A stretch of DNA of 64,000 nt from JAGBWK01 sp964462445 (GTDB lineage Bacteria; Bacteroidota; Bacteroidia; Bacteroidales; Muribaculaceae): NCBI GenBank assembly GCA_964462445.1, contig CAYWXG010000004.1:1-64000 (forward strand). Reading direction: 5' to 3'. Both the position numbers and the translations under genes were made by a program. Shown in pieces: positions 50,521 through 59,386 of this stretch. Every line of letters starts with the position of its first letter. The stretch's first letter is position 1. The notes under the pieces were generated by a model. The model was given only the letters and a program-made list of their open reading frames with translations, did no database searches and was not told where the DNA came from.

Positions 50521-53199
50521 TTACTTTCTACGGGTGAGGAAGCGGGAGAGTTCTCCTATCCAGAGTACGAATGATGTTGAAATGAGGATTATCGCCCAGT
50601 CGGTAAACGAAAGTGGCACGACGTTGAAGAATTGTCCCCCTATTTGTACAATTACTATCTGTCCGATAAGGATTGTTAATGCTATCAATCCAAACTCGCC
50701 ACAACCACTTAGTTTAAGCCCGCTACGTTTAGTCAAGAAAGCACGTGCGTTGAACATGTTCCAGAATTGCATGAATACGAAGATTGTGAAGAACAAACTC
50801 AATTCGTAGGGTGTCAATCCGTTATCGCTTGTCAATTCAAGGTGGAGTACATCGGTTAGAGAAGAGATGTCGGCATGTTCAAACAGGCAGAAGAGTCCGA
50901 ACAGAATGAAGAAGAACAAAATGCCGATGCCGATGATGGATTTCCACATGGAGCGTGATATAATGAACGCATTGCGGTTGCGCGGAGCCGATGCCATAAC
51001 TGATTTGGATGGGGGAAGAGACGCGAGAGCCATTGCTGCAAAGGTGTCCATGATAAGGTTCACCCAAAGCATTTGAGTGACAGTCAATGGTGACTCGGTT
51101 CCCATGAAAGCACCGGTAAGCACAATCAGGCATGCTACTATGTTGACTGTGAGTTGGAATAGGACAAAACGCTGAATGTTTTGATATAGAGAGCGCCCCC
51201 ACATGACGGCTCGTCCGATAGAAGAGAAAGAATTGTCTACGATGGTGATATCGGAAGCTTCTTTAGCTACAGAAGTGCCATCGCCCATCGAGAGTCCCAC
51301 ATGGGCAGCTTTTAAGGCAGGAGCATCGTTGGTGCCATCACCGGTGACAGCTACGACTTCGTTGCGTTTTTGAAGTGTTTCTACGAGGCGTTTTTTGTCG
51401 GTGGGACGCGCACGAGCAATGACCTTGAAGTCATTGATGCGGTTGTAGAGTTCTTCGTCGGAGAGTGCCGCAAATTTCGGTCCGGTAATGACACAATCTT
51501 GAGTGTCGCTGTCGTTGACCAAACCGATTTGGCGGCCTATTTCGCGAGCTGTTGCCGGGGTGTCGCCAGTCACTATTTTAATTCTGATGCCTGCGTCGAT
51601 ACATTCTTTTACGGCGTCGGGGACATCTGCGCGTACAGGGTCGGAGATTGCAGTAATACCCAAGAATTGTAGCTTTACTCCGGCATTGCTTGATGCAAGT
51701 TGTTCGAGGTCGGGGAGCTCGGCTTTTTCAGACAGCTCGGCATAGGCAAAACCGAGTGTACGCATTGCTTGTTGCTGATAAGCGAGAAGTTGAGCGTTGA
51801 TTTGCTCGGCAGAGATATCTCCGGCAATGTTGTCGCACATGGCGAGTACAATCTCGGGAGCGCCTTTGACATATAGAGTAGGAGCGCCTGTAGTTGGCGA
51901 TTTTACAATTGTGGCCATGAATTTACGTTCGGTAGTGAACGGAAGTTCAGCCAAACGAGGAGCAGCGTTGCTGAGCGCCACGAAGTCAACGCCATCGGCA
52001 TGAAGGCGAAGTAAAAGAGCACCTTCAGTGGGGTTGCCCAAAGCTTTGGGGCGTTCGCCGGAAAGATCGAGAGTTGCAGTAGAGTTGACGGCTATACCTT
52101 CGTTGATGATGTCGCGCGAAGTGTCGCCCCAGAATTTCATGTCGGCAACTTGCATCTGATTTTGGGTGAGGGTCCCGGTCTTATCGGTGCAAATCACGGT
52201 GGTAGCACCCATAGTTTCGCAAGCATGCATTTTGCGCACGAGGTTGTTGGTGTGGAGCATTCGACGCATAGAGTACGCCAAAGATAAAGTGACTGCCATA
52301 GGCAATCCTTCGGGAACGGAAACGACAACCAATGTCACGGCAATCATTAGAGCTTGCAATATGTAGGCGGCAAACTCCATAGAGAAGAAACTTTCGAAAG
52401 CCGGGTCGAAATAGAACATCAAGCAACGCCCAACTATAATCAATGAACCAATAATATAGCTCATGCGAGAGACTAATTTGCCAAGGCGGTCGAGCTGTTC
52501 GTTGAGAGGTGTTTTTACAGAGTTATCGATTTGAGATTCATGGAACACTTTTCCGTTTTCGGTTGCGTCGCCCACTTTCTCAACGCGGAAAATGCCATGA
52601 CCTTCCATGACTTTTGTGCCACGTAGCACGTAGTCGGTTTTGTAGGTAGCATCGGGGTCGAAGTCGTCGGGGTTTGTGCTTTTGTTGCAAGCGGGTTCGC
52701 CGGTAAGAGTAGATTCGTCGAGGGTCAGTGTTACGGCTTCGAGTAATTGACCGTCGGCCGGGACTTCGTCGCCGGTGTTTAATATGACGATGTCGCCTAC
52801 AACAACATCGCGTTTTGGGATTTCAATAGTGTTACCACCACGAATTACTCTGACGGCCTCTTCGTCGTTGACTTGGTTTAGAATGGCAAATTCGCGGTCG
52901 GCCTTAGCTTCAAAAATGAATGCCAATCCGGTAGCAAGGATTATAGCCATAAAAATGCCAATAGGCTCGAAGAACACCTTAGCGCTTTGCCCAAGACTGA
53001 AATATTCATAGAGAGAAATGCCAATTGATAAAGCCCCGGCAACGAGAAGAATAATAATCAGTGGATCGCGAAATTTCTCCAAGAAACAGAGAAACATTGA
53101 TTTTTTTTTCGTTGGAGTCAGAATGTTTATACCATGCTCTTGACGGCTTTTAATAACTTCCGCCTCGCTGAGACCAACAAGATGCAATTTGTTATCCAT
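50521..53199 (-). CDS. Calcium-type P-type ATPase (PMCA/SERCA-like)
   Basis: An 892-aa inner-membrane cation pump, probably exporting Ca2+. The start at 53199 (MDNKLHLVGLSEAEV) gives the normal cation-ATPase N-terminal domain; the in-frame 53241 start adds 14 unlikely residues. The phosphorylated Asp339 is in CTDKTGTLTQNQ. The actuator TGEP loop (TLTGEPACN), the membrane VSVPEGLPMAVTLSLAYS helix 4 with the PEGLP ion site, and GDGTNDAPALKAAHVG at the hinge are all present. About ten membrane segments are visible. The upstream ispB-type gene ends 75 nt before it on the same strand. Confidence 0.93.
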   Translation of the reverse strand: MDNKLHLVGLSEAEVIKSRQEHGINILTPTKKKSMFLCFLEKFRDPLIIILLVAGALSIGISLYEYFSLGQSAKVFFEPIGIFMAIILATGLAFIFEAKADREFAILNQVNDEEAVRVIRGGNTIEIPKRDVVVGDIVILNTGDEVPADGQLLEAVTLTLDESTLTGEPACNKSTNPDDFDPDATYKTDYVLRGTKVMEGHGIFRVEKVGDATENGKVFHESQIDNSVKTPLNEQLDRLGKLVSRMSYIIGSLIIVGRCLMFYFDPAFESFFSMEFAAYILQALMIAVTLVVVSVPEGLPMAVTLSLAYSMRRMLHTNNLVRKMHACETMGATTVICTDKTGTLTQNQMQVADMKFWGDTSRDIINEGIAVNSTATLDLSGERPKALGNPTEGALLLRLHADGVDFVALSNAAPRLAELPFTTERKFMATIVKSPTTGAPTLYVKGAPEIVLAMCDNIAGDISAEQINAQLLAYQQQAMRTLGFAYAELSEKAELPDLEQLASSNAGVKLQFLGITAISDPVRADVPDAVKECIDAGIRIKIVTGDTPATAREIGRQIGLVNDSDTQDCVITGPKFAALSDEELYNRINDFKVIARARPTDKKRLVETLQKRNEVVAVTGDGTNDAPALKAAHVGLSMGDGTSVAKEASDITIVDNSFSSIGRAVMWGRSLYQNIQRFVLFQLTVNIVACLIVLTGAFMGTESPLTVTQMLWVNLIMDTFAAMALASLPPSKSVMASAPRNRNAFIISRSMWKSIIGIGILFFFILFGLFCLFEHADISSLTDVLHLELTSDNGLTPYELSLFFTIFVFMQFWNMFNARAFLTKRSGLKLSGCGEFGLIALTILIGQIVIVQIGGQFFNVVPLSFTDWAIILISTSFVLWIGELSRFLTRRK

Positions 53200-53274
53200 T
53201 TTAAATTTTGACAAAAAATTATGCGCGCAAGTGACAACCAATGCGTAAAACGCGCTTTATTTGATTGATAAATC

Positions 53275-54249
53275 TTATGCTTGACGATGAATAGTATAGT
53301 CAAGAATATTGGCAAGATGATTGGTGATTTCTTTATTGCTAAAGTTGTTGAGAATTTGAGCAGCTTGATTTCTCAATGACTCCATTTTTGCATATGCGTA
53401 GTCGATTCCTCCATTGCTCTTGGCATAATCAATGAGTCTGGCAATATCGTCGGCCGACAATTCTTCCTGCTGAGAAAGAATTTGCATATCGGCTTTTTGA
53501 GAGGAATTATCGGTAGATAAGACATGAAGCAAAGGTAGAGTGATTTTACCTTCGCGGAGGTCGTTGCCGGTGGGCTTGCCGATACCATTGTCCTCATAGT
53601 AATCGAAAATATCATCTTTGATTTGGAAACAAAGTCCAAGTAGACGAGCAAACTCGCTGATATGAGCAATGTCCTCATTAGATGCATTTACAGCGTAGCC
53701 ACCCATTTCTACGCAAGCCATAAAGAGAGATGCAGTTTTGCGTTCGATATTTTGCATATATGCCGGCTCGGTCAGGTTGTGGAAGCGAGCGCAATAAATT
53801 TGGTCGAGCTCGCCGATAGATAGCAACTTACCAAGTTTTGCTATTGCATTAATAATGCGAATGTCGCCGGTTTTGATGGCAAGCTGAAGTGAAGACGAGA
53901 CAAAGAAGTCGCCTACAAGAACTGCGATATGGTTGTCCCAAATGCCGTTGATAGTCGGTTCATTACGCCGTATTTTAGTTTCATCGACAACATCGTCGTG
54001 GATAAGTGAGGCGTTGTGGAGTAATTCGACTGCGGCAGCTGCTCTTATGACATTTTCGTTGACATTGCCAAAGAGTTTTGCACTGAGAATTACGAGAATA
54101 GGACGAATTTGTTTCCCCTTTGTGCGTAGATAATTATCGACAATGCGGTTCATCAACTCGTTGGAAGAGTTGAGGGTACAAGCGATTAATTCGTTAAGCG
54201 CTTGCAATTCGGGAGCTATTAGCTGTTGTATTTCTTTTAGTGCCGACAT
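53275..54249 (-). CDS. Polyprenyl (octaprenyl-type) diphosphate synthase
   Basis: A 324-aa all-α isoprenyl transferase extending FPP to the side chain of menaquinone. The first Asp-rich motif is IHDDVVDE (Asp85, Asp86, Asp89) and the second is QIKDDIFDY (about 212-220). GKQIRPILV near residue 45 binds diphosphate. Start: ATG at 54249 (MSALKEIQQ) is preferred, because the longer frame begins with TTG inside a TAACTTTG promoter box (54266-54259), which would leave a very short leader. Chain length (about C35-C40) cannot be told from the sequence alone. Confidence 0.92.
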   Translation of the reverse strand: MSALKEIQQLIAPELQALNELIACTLNSSNELMNRIVDNYLRTKGKQIRPILVILSAKLFGNVNENVIRAAAAVELLHNASLIHDDVVDETKIRRNEPTINGIWDNHIAVLVGDFFVSSSLQLAIKTGDIRIINAIAKLGKLLSIGELDQIYCARFHNLTEPAYMQNIERKTASLFMACVEMGGYAVNASNEDIAHISEFARLLGLCFQIKDDIFDYYEDNGIGKPTGNDLREGKITLPLLHVLSTDNSSQKADMQILSQQEELSADDIARLIDYAKSNGGIDYAYAKMESLRNQAAQILNNFSNKEITNHLANILDYTIHRQA

Positions 54250-54258
54250 AATTGACCG

Positions 54259-54266
54259 CAAAGTTA
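54259..54266 (-). promoter_or_regulatory. Possible -7 element of the polyprenyl synthase gene
   Basis: TAACTTTG on the minus strand, with its 3' edge only 9 nt from the ATG at 54249. If real, the mRNA is nearly leaderless. No -33 TTTG was seen. Confidence 0.45.
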
Positions 54267-54399
54267 CAATATTTTTTATTAAAGTTTTATTAAAAATATC
54301 AAATTGAGTAAAAACTTAGAGTTATCTGCTCATAGTAGGGTGGTTGATATTAAAATTTGAGGTGAAATAATCCCGAAAGTAGGCAATTGGCACATGTTT

Positions 54400-57300
54400 T
54401 TATGGGGTGATAGCGCGGATTGTATTTGAGGGAATAAACCAAAGATAACCCCGCACATTGGAGTAGCCGGCTTGATTTAGTAATTTTATGTAACGGCGCA
54501 CTTGTGAAGTGTAGGAGGGGTAGTCGTCGCCGAATTTGTAGTCGATGATTTCAACTGAACCATCATCGAGCACCACGATACGGTCGGGTCGCCGGTCAAT
54601 GCCGGTGTTGACAATGGATTGTTCGAGGTATAGGTTGGAGTAACCTTCAAACCAACGGTCGACTTTAGGATCGTTGATTGCCGGTTCCAACACCTGTTTA
54701 CATGATTCAATTTGTTCGGGAGTCAACCGAGCGCGCACGGCTGCTCTGCGAAGTGCGCGATTAAGGTCGTTGCGGTGGCGCACTTTGCTCAGTACGTTGT
54801 GCATAAAGTTTCCGCGATGGCGCGGGTCGTTGAAATCGAATAAATCAATATCAGCTGCGGTAAGAGTCACGAGTTGTTCGTTGACTTCCGGATTGTAATT
54901 GGGGAGAGTGATGCAGTTGTCGTCGGATTTTACTTCCTCCTTTTGTTGCGGAATGGTGGGGGTGCCGATTTCGATTGTGTCATTATTAAAACTCTCGAAA
55001 AGAGGAAGTACCCAATCGCATTTGTCGTTAAGGGAAGTATCACTCTTGATGTTGTCGGTGGAAAGCCATTCAACGGCTGCGCGAAGTTTTTTGTTGAGAG
55101 GCTCAGATGCTTTTGAACTCTCCTTTGGTGCAATCACAATCAATTCGTTGACAGCGCGAGTGAAGGCAACGTAACACACATTGAGAGCATCGACCAATTG
55201 CTCTTTCTTTATTCTTTCGGCATCTTCTTTGAATATGTCGATTTTGCTAATGTCGGATCTAAATTCAATAGGGACCATTGGAGGTATCACTTCCGATGCA
55301 ATTCCGGGGAAATCATCGGGATTGAGAGGCATCCAATTATAAGATTTTCGAAATCGATCGGAATAAGTTACCATATCCATGTTGCAGAAAGGTAGAATAA
55401 CGCATGGGAATTCAAGCCCTTTTGACTGATGTATGGTCATGACGTTAACAGCATTACTTTCAGCAGTTGATGAAAGCGAGGAGTTGCAACCTCCACGGTC
55501 CCACCAATCAAGGAAAGCACGAATATCGGAAGTCCCTTGTGAACAGAAATCATAAACTACATCTTGGAATGCTGTTAAGAACGCAGTTTCTTTAGGAAGG
55601 ATTTCGGGAATAACATAGCGCGATATTATTTTATCAACGATAGCAGAAAGAGTAAGGCAAGTGATTGTTTCGGTTTCTGCAGAATCGTGATTAATGCCCG
55701 ATGTTGAGGTTGCTGCGAAGTTGATGATTTCTTTGAGTGAGGGTGTCCCCGGAGGAATATTTGTGTCGGAGTTGCCGGTATTGTCATTCTCGTCACGATT
55801 TACGGCATCAATTGCGAGGGCTATAGCTTCCGATGTAGAACGTGGACGCATATTGCCGTTGTCATCTTGAACGGATGTATTAAGATAATATTGGTAGCAG
55901 TAGAGTAGCCTTGCGCGACGATATGCGGGATTTTCTTTTGTCTTTATCTCGTTGGGATTTTTAGTGTTCTCAACGGGAACGATATGGGGGAGCTGAGTGA
56001 GACGTAATATTTCGATAATCATTCTGATTGTTGCAGAGGATTTGAGCCCTACCGCATCAGTAGATTTTACATCAATCGGTCCATGTGGCCAATCGGGCGA
56101 TTCATGGCAATGTAATAGCCGATTTATAATAGCTTCTCCTTCCGAATGTTTACGCACGAGAACCGCAATTTGATTTGGCTTGTAACCGGCAGATAGTAAT
56201 CTACGAACCTCGTTGACAGTAGCATCAGAGCCAAAAGCCAATTTTTCTTTGTCAATGTTTTCGCCGTCGTTAGTGTTTATATCCGTCTCCATGTCTGCTT
56301 TTTCAAATATCATTTTGACGTAGCCATTGACGGTTTTGCGTTTGGGGTTGATTTGCTGGATTACGTTGGAGTATACATCATCGGTCCCTGATATTTTTGC
56401 CAGTGCGTGGAAAATGGAATTGTTGAATTTGACTACTTCGGCAGATGAACGCCAATTGTTGTTTTGCTCGATAGTATTCCCTTCGGTGACAACCGCTGTA
56501 GGTCCATAATTGTCAATAATATTGTCGGCAATGATGTGATTTAGCAGTTCCGGGTCGGAATTACGAAAACGATAGATACATTGTTTTTCGTCGCCAATGA
56601 CAAGGTTCTCGTGGTTATTTCCCAGACTTTCCATAATCAATGGGCGCAAATTGTCCCATTGCATTCGAGAGGTATCCTGCACTTCATCGATAAGAAAGTG
56701 ACGCAAATAATATCCTAAGCGCTCGTAGACAAAAGGAGTATCGTCGTCATTAATTATTTCCCTCAGTAGGGAATTGGTATTGGATAGAAGAATTACATTG
56801 TTGTCCTTGCAAAAAGTGGAAATATGTCGTAGCAGGCAGCCGAGCAGACCGAGAGGAGTAATGGATTCTGACAATATTAAATATTGCGTTATTTGTTGTT
56901 CAAAATGAACAGCAGTTTCGCATAAAGTTGTGACTGCAGCGTCAATGCCGGGATCGATGCCATTTTTGCGATAAGCGGCGTTGAAACGTTTATCTTGATT
57001 GTTGACTGCATTGTGGATTGTATTGGATGGGGCTTTCATATCTCCGACAGCCCATTGCTCGATGCGAGTCCTAATGTGATTATTAATATTTTTGTAATCG
57101 CCATATTGTTTCAGAGCCACCGCTTGGGCGCGCAGGTCGGCTTCTTTAAGGGATACCCTTTCTTTTAATCCTTTCTCGAACGCTGCTAAATATTCAATGC
57201 GGTCTAAATATTGCGTTATTATTTCAGAATTGATTTGGAAAGTTTCATCAAGGAGCTTATTGAATGTGTCAATAAGGTCGGAGTAGAGTGAAGAGTTGCG

Positions 57301-57921
57301 TGATAATAGATTGACTGCTTTCCCGTCGTCAAGTTTCTTAATCATGTGGCGAGTGAGCCATTGAGTGAGCCATTTTTGTTCGCGTTGACGCAGAGGGTCG
57401 GCAGGAGTGCGACGGTTGAGTGAGGCAAACATTTCGTTGACACCGAGTGATATTGTGGAACTGTTTTCCAACTCAAGTCGGAAATTATCGGGCATTTCAA
57501 TTTCTCGTGCGAAGATGTGTAGCACGTTTTGAAAAAATGCGTCGATTGTAGAAACGTGGAAGAATGCGAAATCGGCAAGCAACTCATCGAGAATGTCGGA
57601 CGAAAGCTTGGCAAGAGATTCTTCGTCGGTGTGGAATAAATCGCAAAATTCTTTGAGATACGGGCTTTTAGTATCGCAGTCCTGACCCGGTTCGCGCCCG
57701 GCAAGGATTGCAAGTTGCGAGATGATGCGTCGCGTCATCTCTTGCGTTGCTTTGTTGGTGAATGTAATAGCAAGAATGTGGCGGTGGGCATCATCTTTTG
57801 CAGAGCGCAATTTCCATTCACCCGTTTCGGGGTTTTGCTTCCCGAGTAGTAGCGTGAGATATTGTCGTGTAAGGGCATAGGTCTTGCCGGAACCTGCTGA
57901 TGCTTTGTAAATTTTTAGCAT
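54400..57921 (-). CDS. RecB/AddA-like UvrD helicase-nuclease
   Basis: A 1173-aa ATP-dependent helicase-nuclease for double-strand break repair. The N-terminal UvrD-type helicase has P-loop KASAGSGKT (residues 6-14), TFTNKATQEM, the Walker B-like LIDEVQDTS block, VGD/GDEKQCIYRFR and VMTIHQSKGLEFPCVILPF. A C-terminal PD-(D/E)XK nuclease is visible at about 1060-1160: RGNFMHNVL, then RPDRIVVLDD and EIIDYKFGD with the catalytic Asp and Lys. The helicase-plus-C-terminal-nuclease layout fits RecB/AddA. No AddB/RecC-type partner gene is adjacent here; a SUI1-like gene lies immediately upstream. Confidence 0.9.
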   Translation of the reverse strand: MLKIYKASAGSGKTYALTRQYLTLLLGKQNPETGEWKLRSAKDDAHRHILAITFTNKATQEMTRRIISQLAILAGREPGQDCDTKSPYLKEFCDLFHTDEESLAKLSSDILDELLADFAFFHVSTIDAFFQNVLHIFAREIEMPDNFRLELENSSTISLGVNEMFASLNRRTPADPLRQREQKWLTQWLTRHMIKKLDDGKAVNLLSRNSSLYSDLIDTFNKLLDETFQINSEIITQYLDRIEYLAAFEKGLKERVSLKEADLRAQAVALKQYGDYKNINNHIRTRIEQWAVGDMKAPSNTIHNAVNNQDKRFNAAYRKNGIDPGIDAAVTTLCETAVHFEQQITQYLILSESITPLGLLGCLLRHISTFCKDNNVILLSNTNSLLREIINDDDTPFVYERLGYYLRHFLIDEVQDTSRMQWDNLRPLIMESLGNNHENLVIGDEKQCIYRFRNSDPELLNHIIADNIIDNYGPTAVVTEGNTIEQNNNWRSSAEVVKFNNSIFHALAKISGTDDVYSNVIQQINPKRKTVNGYVKMIFEKADMETDINTNDGENIDKEKLAFGSDATVNEVRRLLSAGYKPNQIAVLVRKHSEGEAIINRLLHCHESPDWPHGPIDVKSTDAVGLKSSATIRMIIEILRLTQLPHIVPVENTKNPNEIKTKENPAYRRARLLYCYQYYLNTSVQDDNGNMRPRSTSEAIALAIDAVNRDENDNTGNSDTNIPPGTPSLKEIINFAATSTSGINHDSAETETITCLTLSAIVDKIISRYVIPEILPKETAFLTAFQDVVYDFCSQGTSDIRAFLDWWDRGGCNSSLSSTAESNAVNVMTIHQSKGLEFPCVILPFCNMDMVTYSDRFRKSYNWMPLNPDDFPGIASEVIPPMVPIEFRSDISKIDIFKEDAERIKKEQLVDALNVCYVAFTRAVNELIVIAPKESSKASEPLNKKLRAAVEWLSTDNIKSDTSLNDKCDWVLPLFESFNNDTIEIGTPTIPQQKEEVKSDDNCITLPNYNPEVNEQLVTLTAADIDLFDFNDPRHRGNFMHNVLSKVRHRNDLNRALRRAAVRARLTPEQIESCKQVLEPAINDPKVDRWFEGYSNLYLEQSIVNTGIDRRPDRIVVLDDGSVEIIDYKFGDDYPSYTSQVRRYIKLLNQAGYSNVRGYLWFIPSNTIRAITP

Positions 57922-57972
57922 GGTATTATGTCGGTAATCTCAAAGAAAGGTTTGAATAAAAATTCAGGTAAG

Positions 57973-58308
57973 TTAAATGATGCGAGTCTTAAATCCTATA
58001 TCGGAAAGAATCTTAGCGATATCGTTTCGACGGTCGCCTTGAATTAATATTTCGCCTCCGCGAGCCGAACCTCCGACGCTCAATTTTTGTTTTAATTGAG
58101 CGGCAATGCCTTTGATGTCATCATCGTCGGAAAATCCGGATATTATAGAAGCTGTCTTCCCGGCACGTTTTCTGTCGAGAGTTATATCAAGTCGATTTTT
58201 CTTTTTGGGCTTGGAATCATCTTCGTCAGCTACGATGATATCCTCACCGGTAGGGAGGTCGGGGTTTGAAGCTAATAGGTTGGATAGCTTAGATTTCCAA
58301 TCGTCCAT
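57973..58308 (-). CDS. SUI1/eIF1-family translation factor (YciH-like)
   Basis: A 111-aa cytoplasmic protein. The C-terminal 70 residues carry the SUI1 fold: LDITLDRKRAGKTASIISGF, the IKGIAAQLKQKLSVGGSARG block, and EILIQGDRRNDIAKIL. Bacterial members bind the 30S subunit and may discriminate against aberrant initiation. It is sandwiched between a lipoprotein gene (13-nt gap) and the RecB-like gene (51-nt gap) in a probable three-gene minus-strand unit. Confidence 0.92.
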   Translation of the reverse strand: MDDWKSKLSNLLASNPDLPTGEDIIVADEDDSKPKKKNRLDITLDRKRAGKTASIISGFSDDDDIKGIAAQLKQKLSVGGSARGGEILIQGDRRNDIAKILSDIGFKTRII

Positions 58309-58321
58309 AATTCAACGGTAT

Positions 58322-58798
58322 TTATTCTATGATGTTAATGTCGTTAATAAAATCGTTATTGTCAACGAAAATGGAATCAGTGGCATATCTCGATATATTA
58401 GCTTCAGGATTTTGTGCCATAAGTAGTTTGTCGAGTTTGTCGATTTGGCATTTTTCGTCGTCGGTAAGGGTAGAGAAGCAGTGTTTTACGCTGTCGGAGT
58501 TGATTTTGAGAGCTAATTCGTAACAGCGAAGCGCATTGACGATATTGTCGTCGGATTGCATCTTTTCATCTATTATGCAGTAGAGAGCAGCCATTTCAGT
58601 AAGAGCAGACGGAGAGGCCGTAGAATCCGATAATAATGATTGAGCTTCGTTGAGTGCGCTGATAGCCGCGGGGAAGTTGTTGTTAATGATTGCGGAGCGT
58701 GCTGTGGTAATGTTGGAGTTGGGGGCAGTTTTGCTACCGCAACTAAATGTCAGCAACGCTGCAATAAATACAGAAAATATTAGGGTATATGTTTTCAT
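58322..58798 (-). CDS. Small lipoprotein with TPR-like helices, function unknown
   Basis: A 158-aa SPII lipoprotein (TFSC, Cys20). Residues 30-105 read like one or two degenerate TPR helix pairs: ARSAIINNNFPAAISALNEAQ, then MAALYCIIDEKMQ and NALRCYELALKIN. The C-terminal 50 residues are acidic and polar. No named family was recognised. It is the first gene of the unit that continues with the SUI1-like factor. Its AT-rich upstream spacer separates it from the divergent polA unit. Confidence 0.65.
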   Translation of the reverse strand: MKTYTLIFSVFIAALLTFSCGSKTAPNSNITTARSAIINNNFPAAISALNEAQSLLSDSTASPSALTEMAALYCIIDEKMQSDDNIVNALRCYELALKINSDSVKHCFSTLTDDEKCQIDKLDKLLMAQNPEANISRYATDSIFVDNNDFINDINIIE

Positions 58799-58934
58799 GA
58801 ATTGATTGAATTTTTAAAAATCAAATAAATAAGTCGGATATCAAAAATAGTAATGCTCAATTTCGCAGATAAAAGAAGTTTACTGAAAGAAATAAATCAA
58901 GAGCAATATACGACAAAGATAAGAAAATTTGTGT

Positions 58935-58942
58935 TATATTTG
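58935..58942 (+). promoter_or_regulatory. Possible -7 element of the polA unit
   Basis: TATATTTG matches TAnnTTTG and lies 17 nt upstream of the ATG at 58960. Confidence 0.45.
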
Positions 58943-58959
58943 TAGAAAATAGTTGAAAC

Positions 58960-59379
58960 ATGGTAAAGAAAAAAATAAATACAGATGCCGAGAAAGGGCA
59001 AGTAGAAGAAGATAAAGTTGTTAAAAGCTTGATTGATAGCATAGAAGAGGAGGACCGGACGGGTGAGAAATTCAAACGTTGGGAGGCCGACGAAGCGCGT
59101 TCTGCGCTCTTTGAACAGGAGGAGAAACGCCCGTTGCTATCGGTTGTCGGCTTAGTGATAGGGTTGCTTAGTTGGATTATCCTCTTTATTCTTCCTTCGG
59201 GAGAGGAACATATCGTTAAGCAGATATTCTTAATGCTCGCAATAGGAGCCGGAGCATTTGTGCTAAGTTTCTTTGGTCGCAGGCAGGCTTATTCTATGTC
59301 GGTGATAGGGATGTTGGTGTCGGGAGGTTTGATGCTATTCCTACTCATTGCATTGATAGCATTTTACGTGACAAAATAG
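58960..59379 (+). CDS. Small three-helix membrane protein, function unknown
   Basis: A 139-aa protein with a charged, helical N-terminal 55 residues (KINTDAEKGQVEEDKVV, then DRTGEKFKRWEADEA) and three membrane helices at about 62-80, 89-106 and 114-136. It has no signal peptide, so it probably sits in the inner membrane with its N-terminus in the cytoplasm. It is not assigned to a known family. The polA gene starts 7 nt after its stop, so the two are likely co-transcribed. Confidence 0.75.
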   Translation: MVKKKINTDAEKGQVEEDKVVKSLIDSIEEEDRTGEKFKRWEADEARSALFEQEEKRPLLSVVGLVIGLLSWIILFILPSGEEHIVKQIFLMLAIGAGAFVLSFFGRRQAYSMSVIGMLVSGGLMLFLLIALIAFYVTK

Positions 59380-59386
59380 AGCTGTC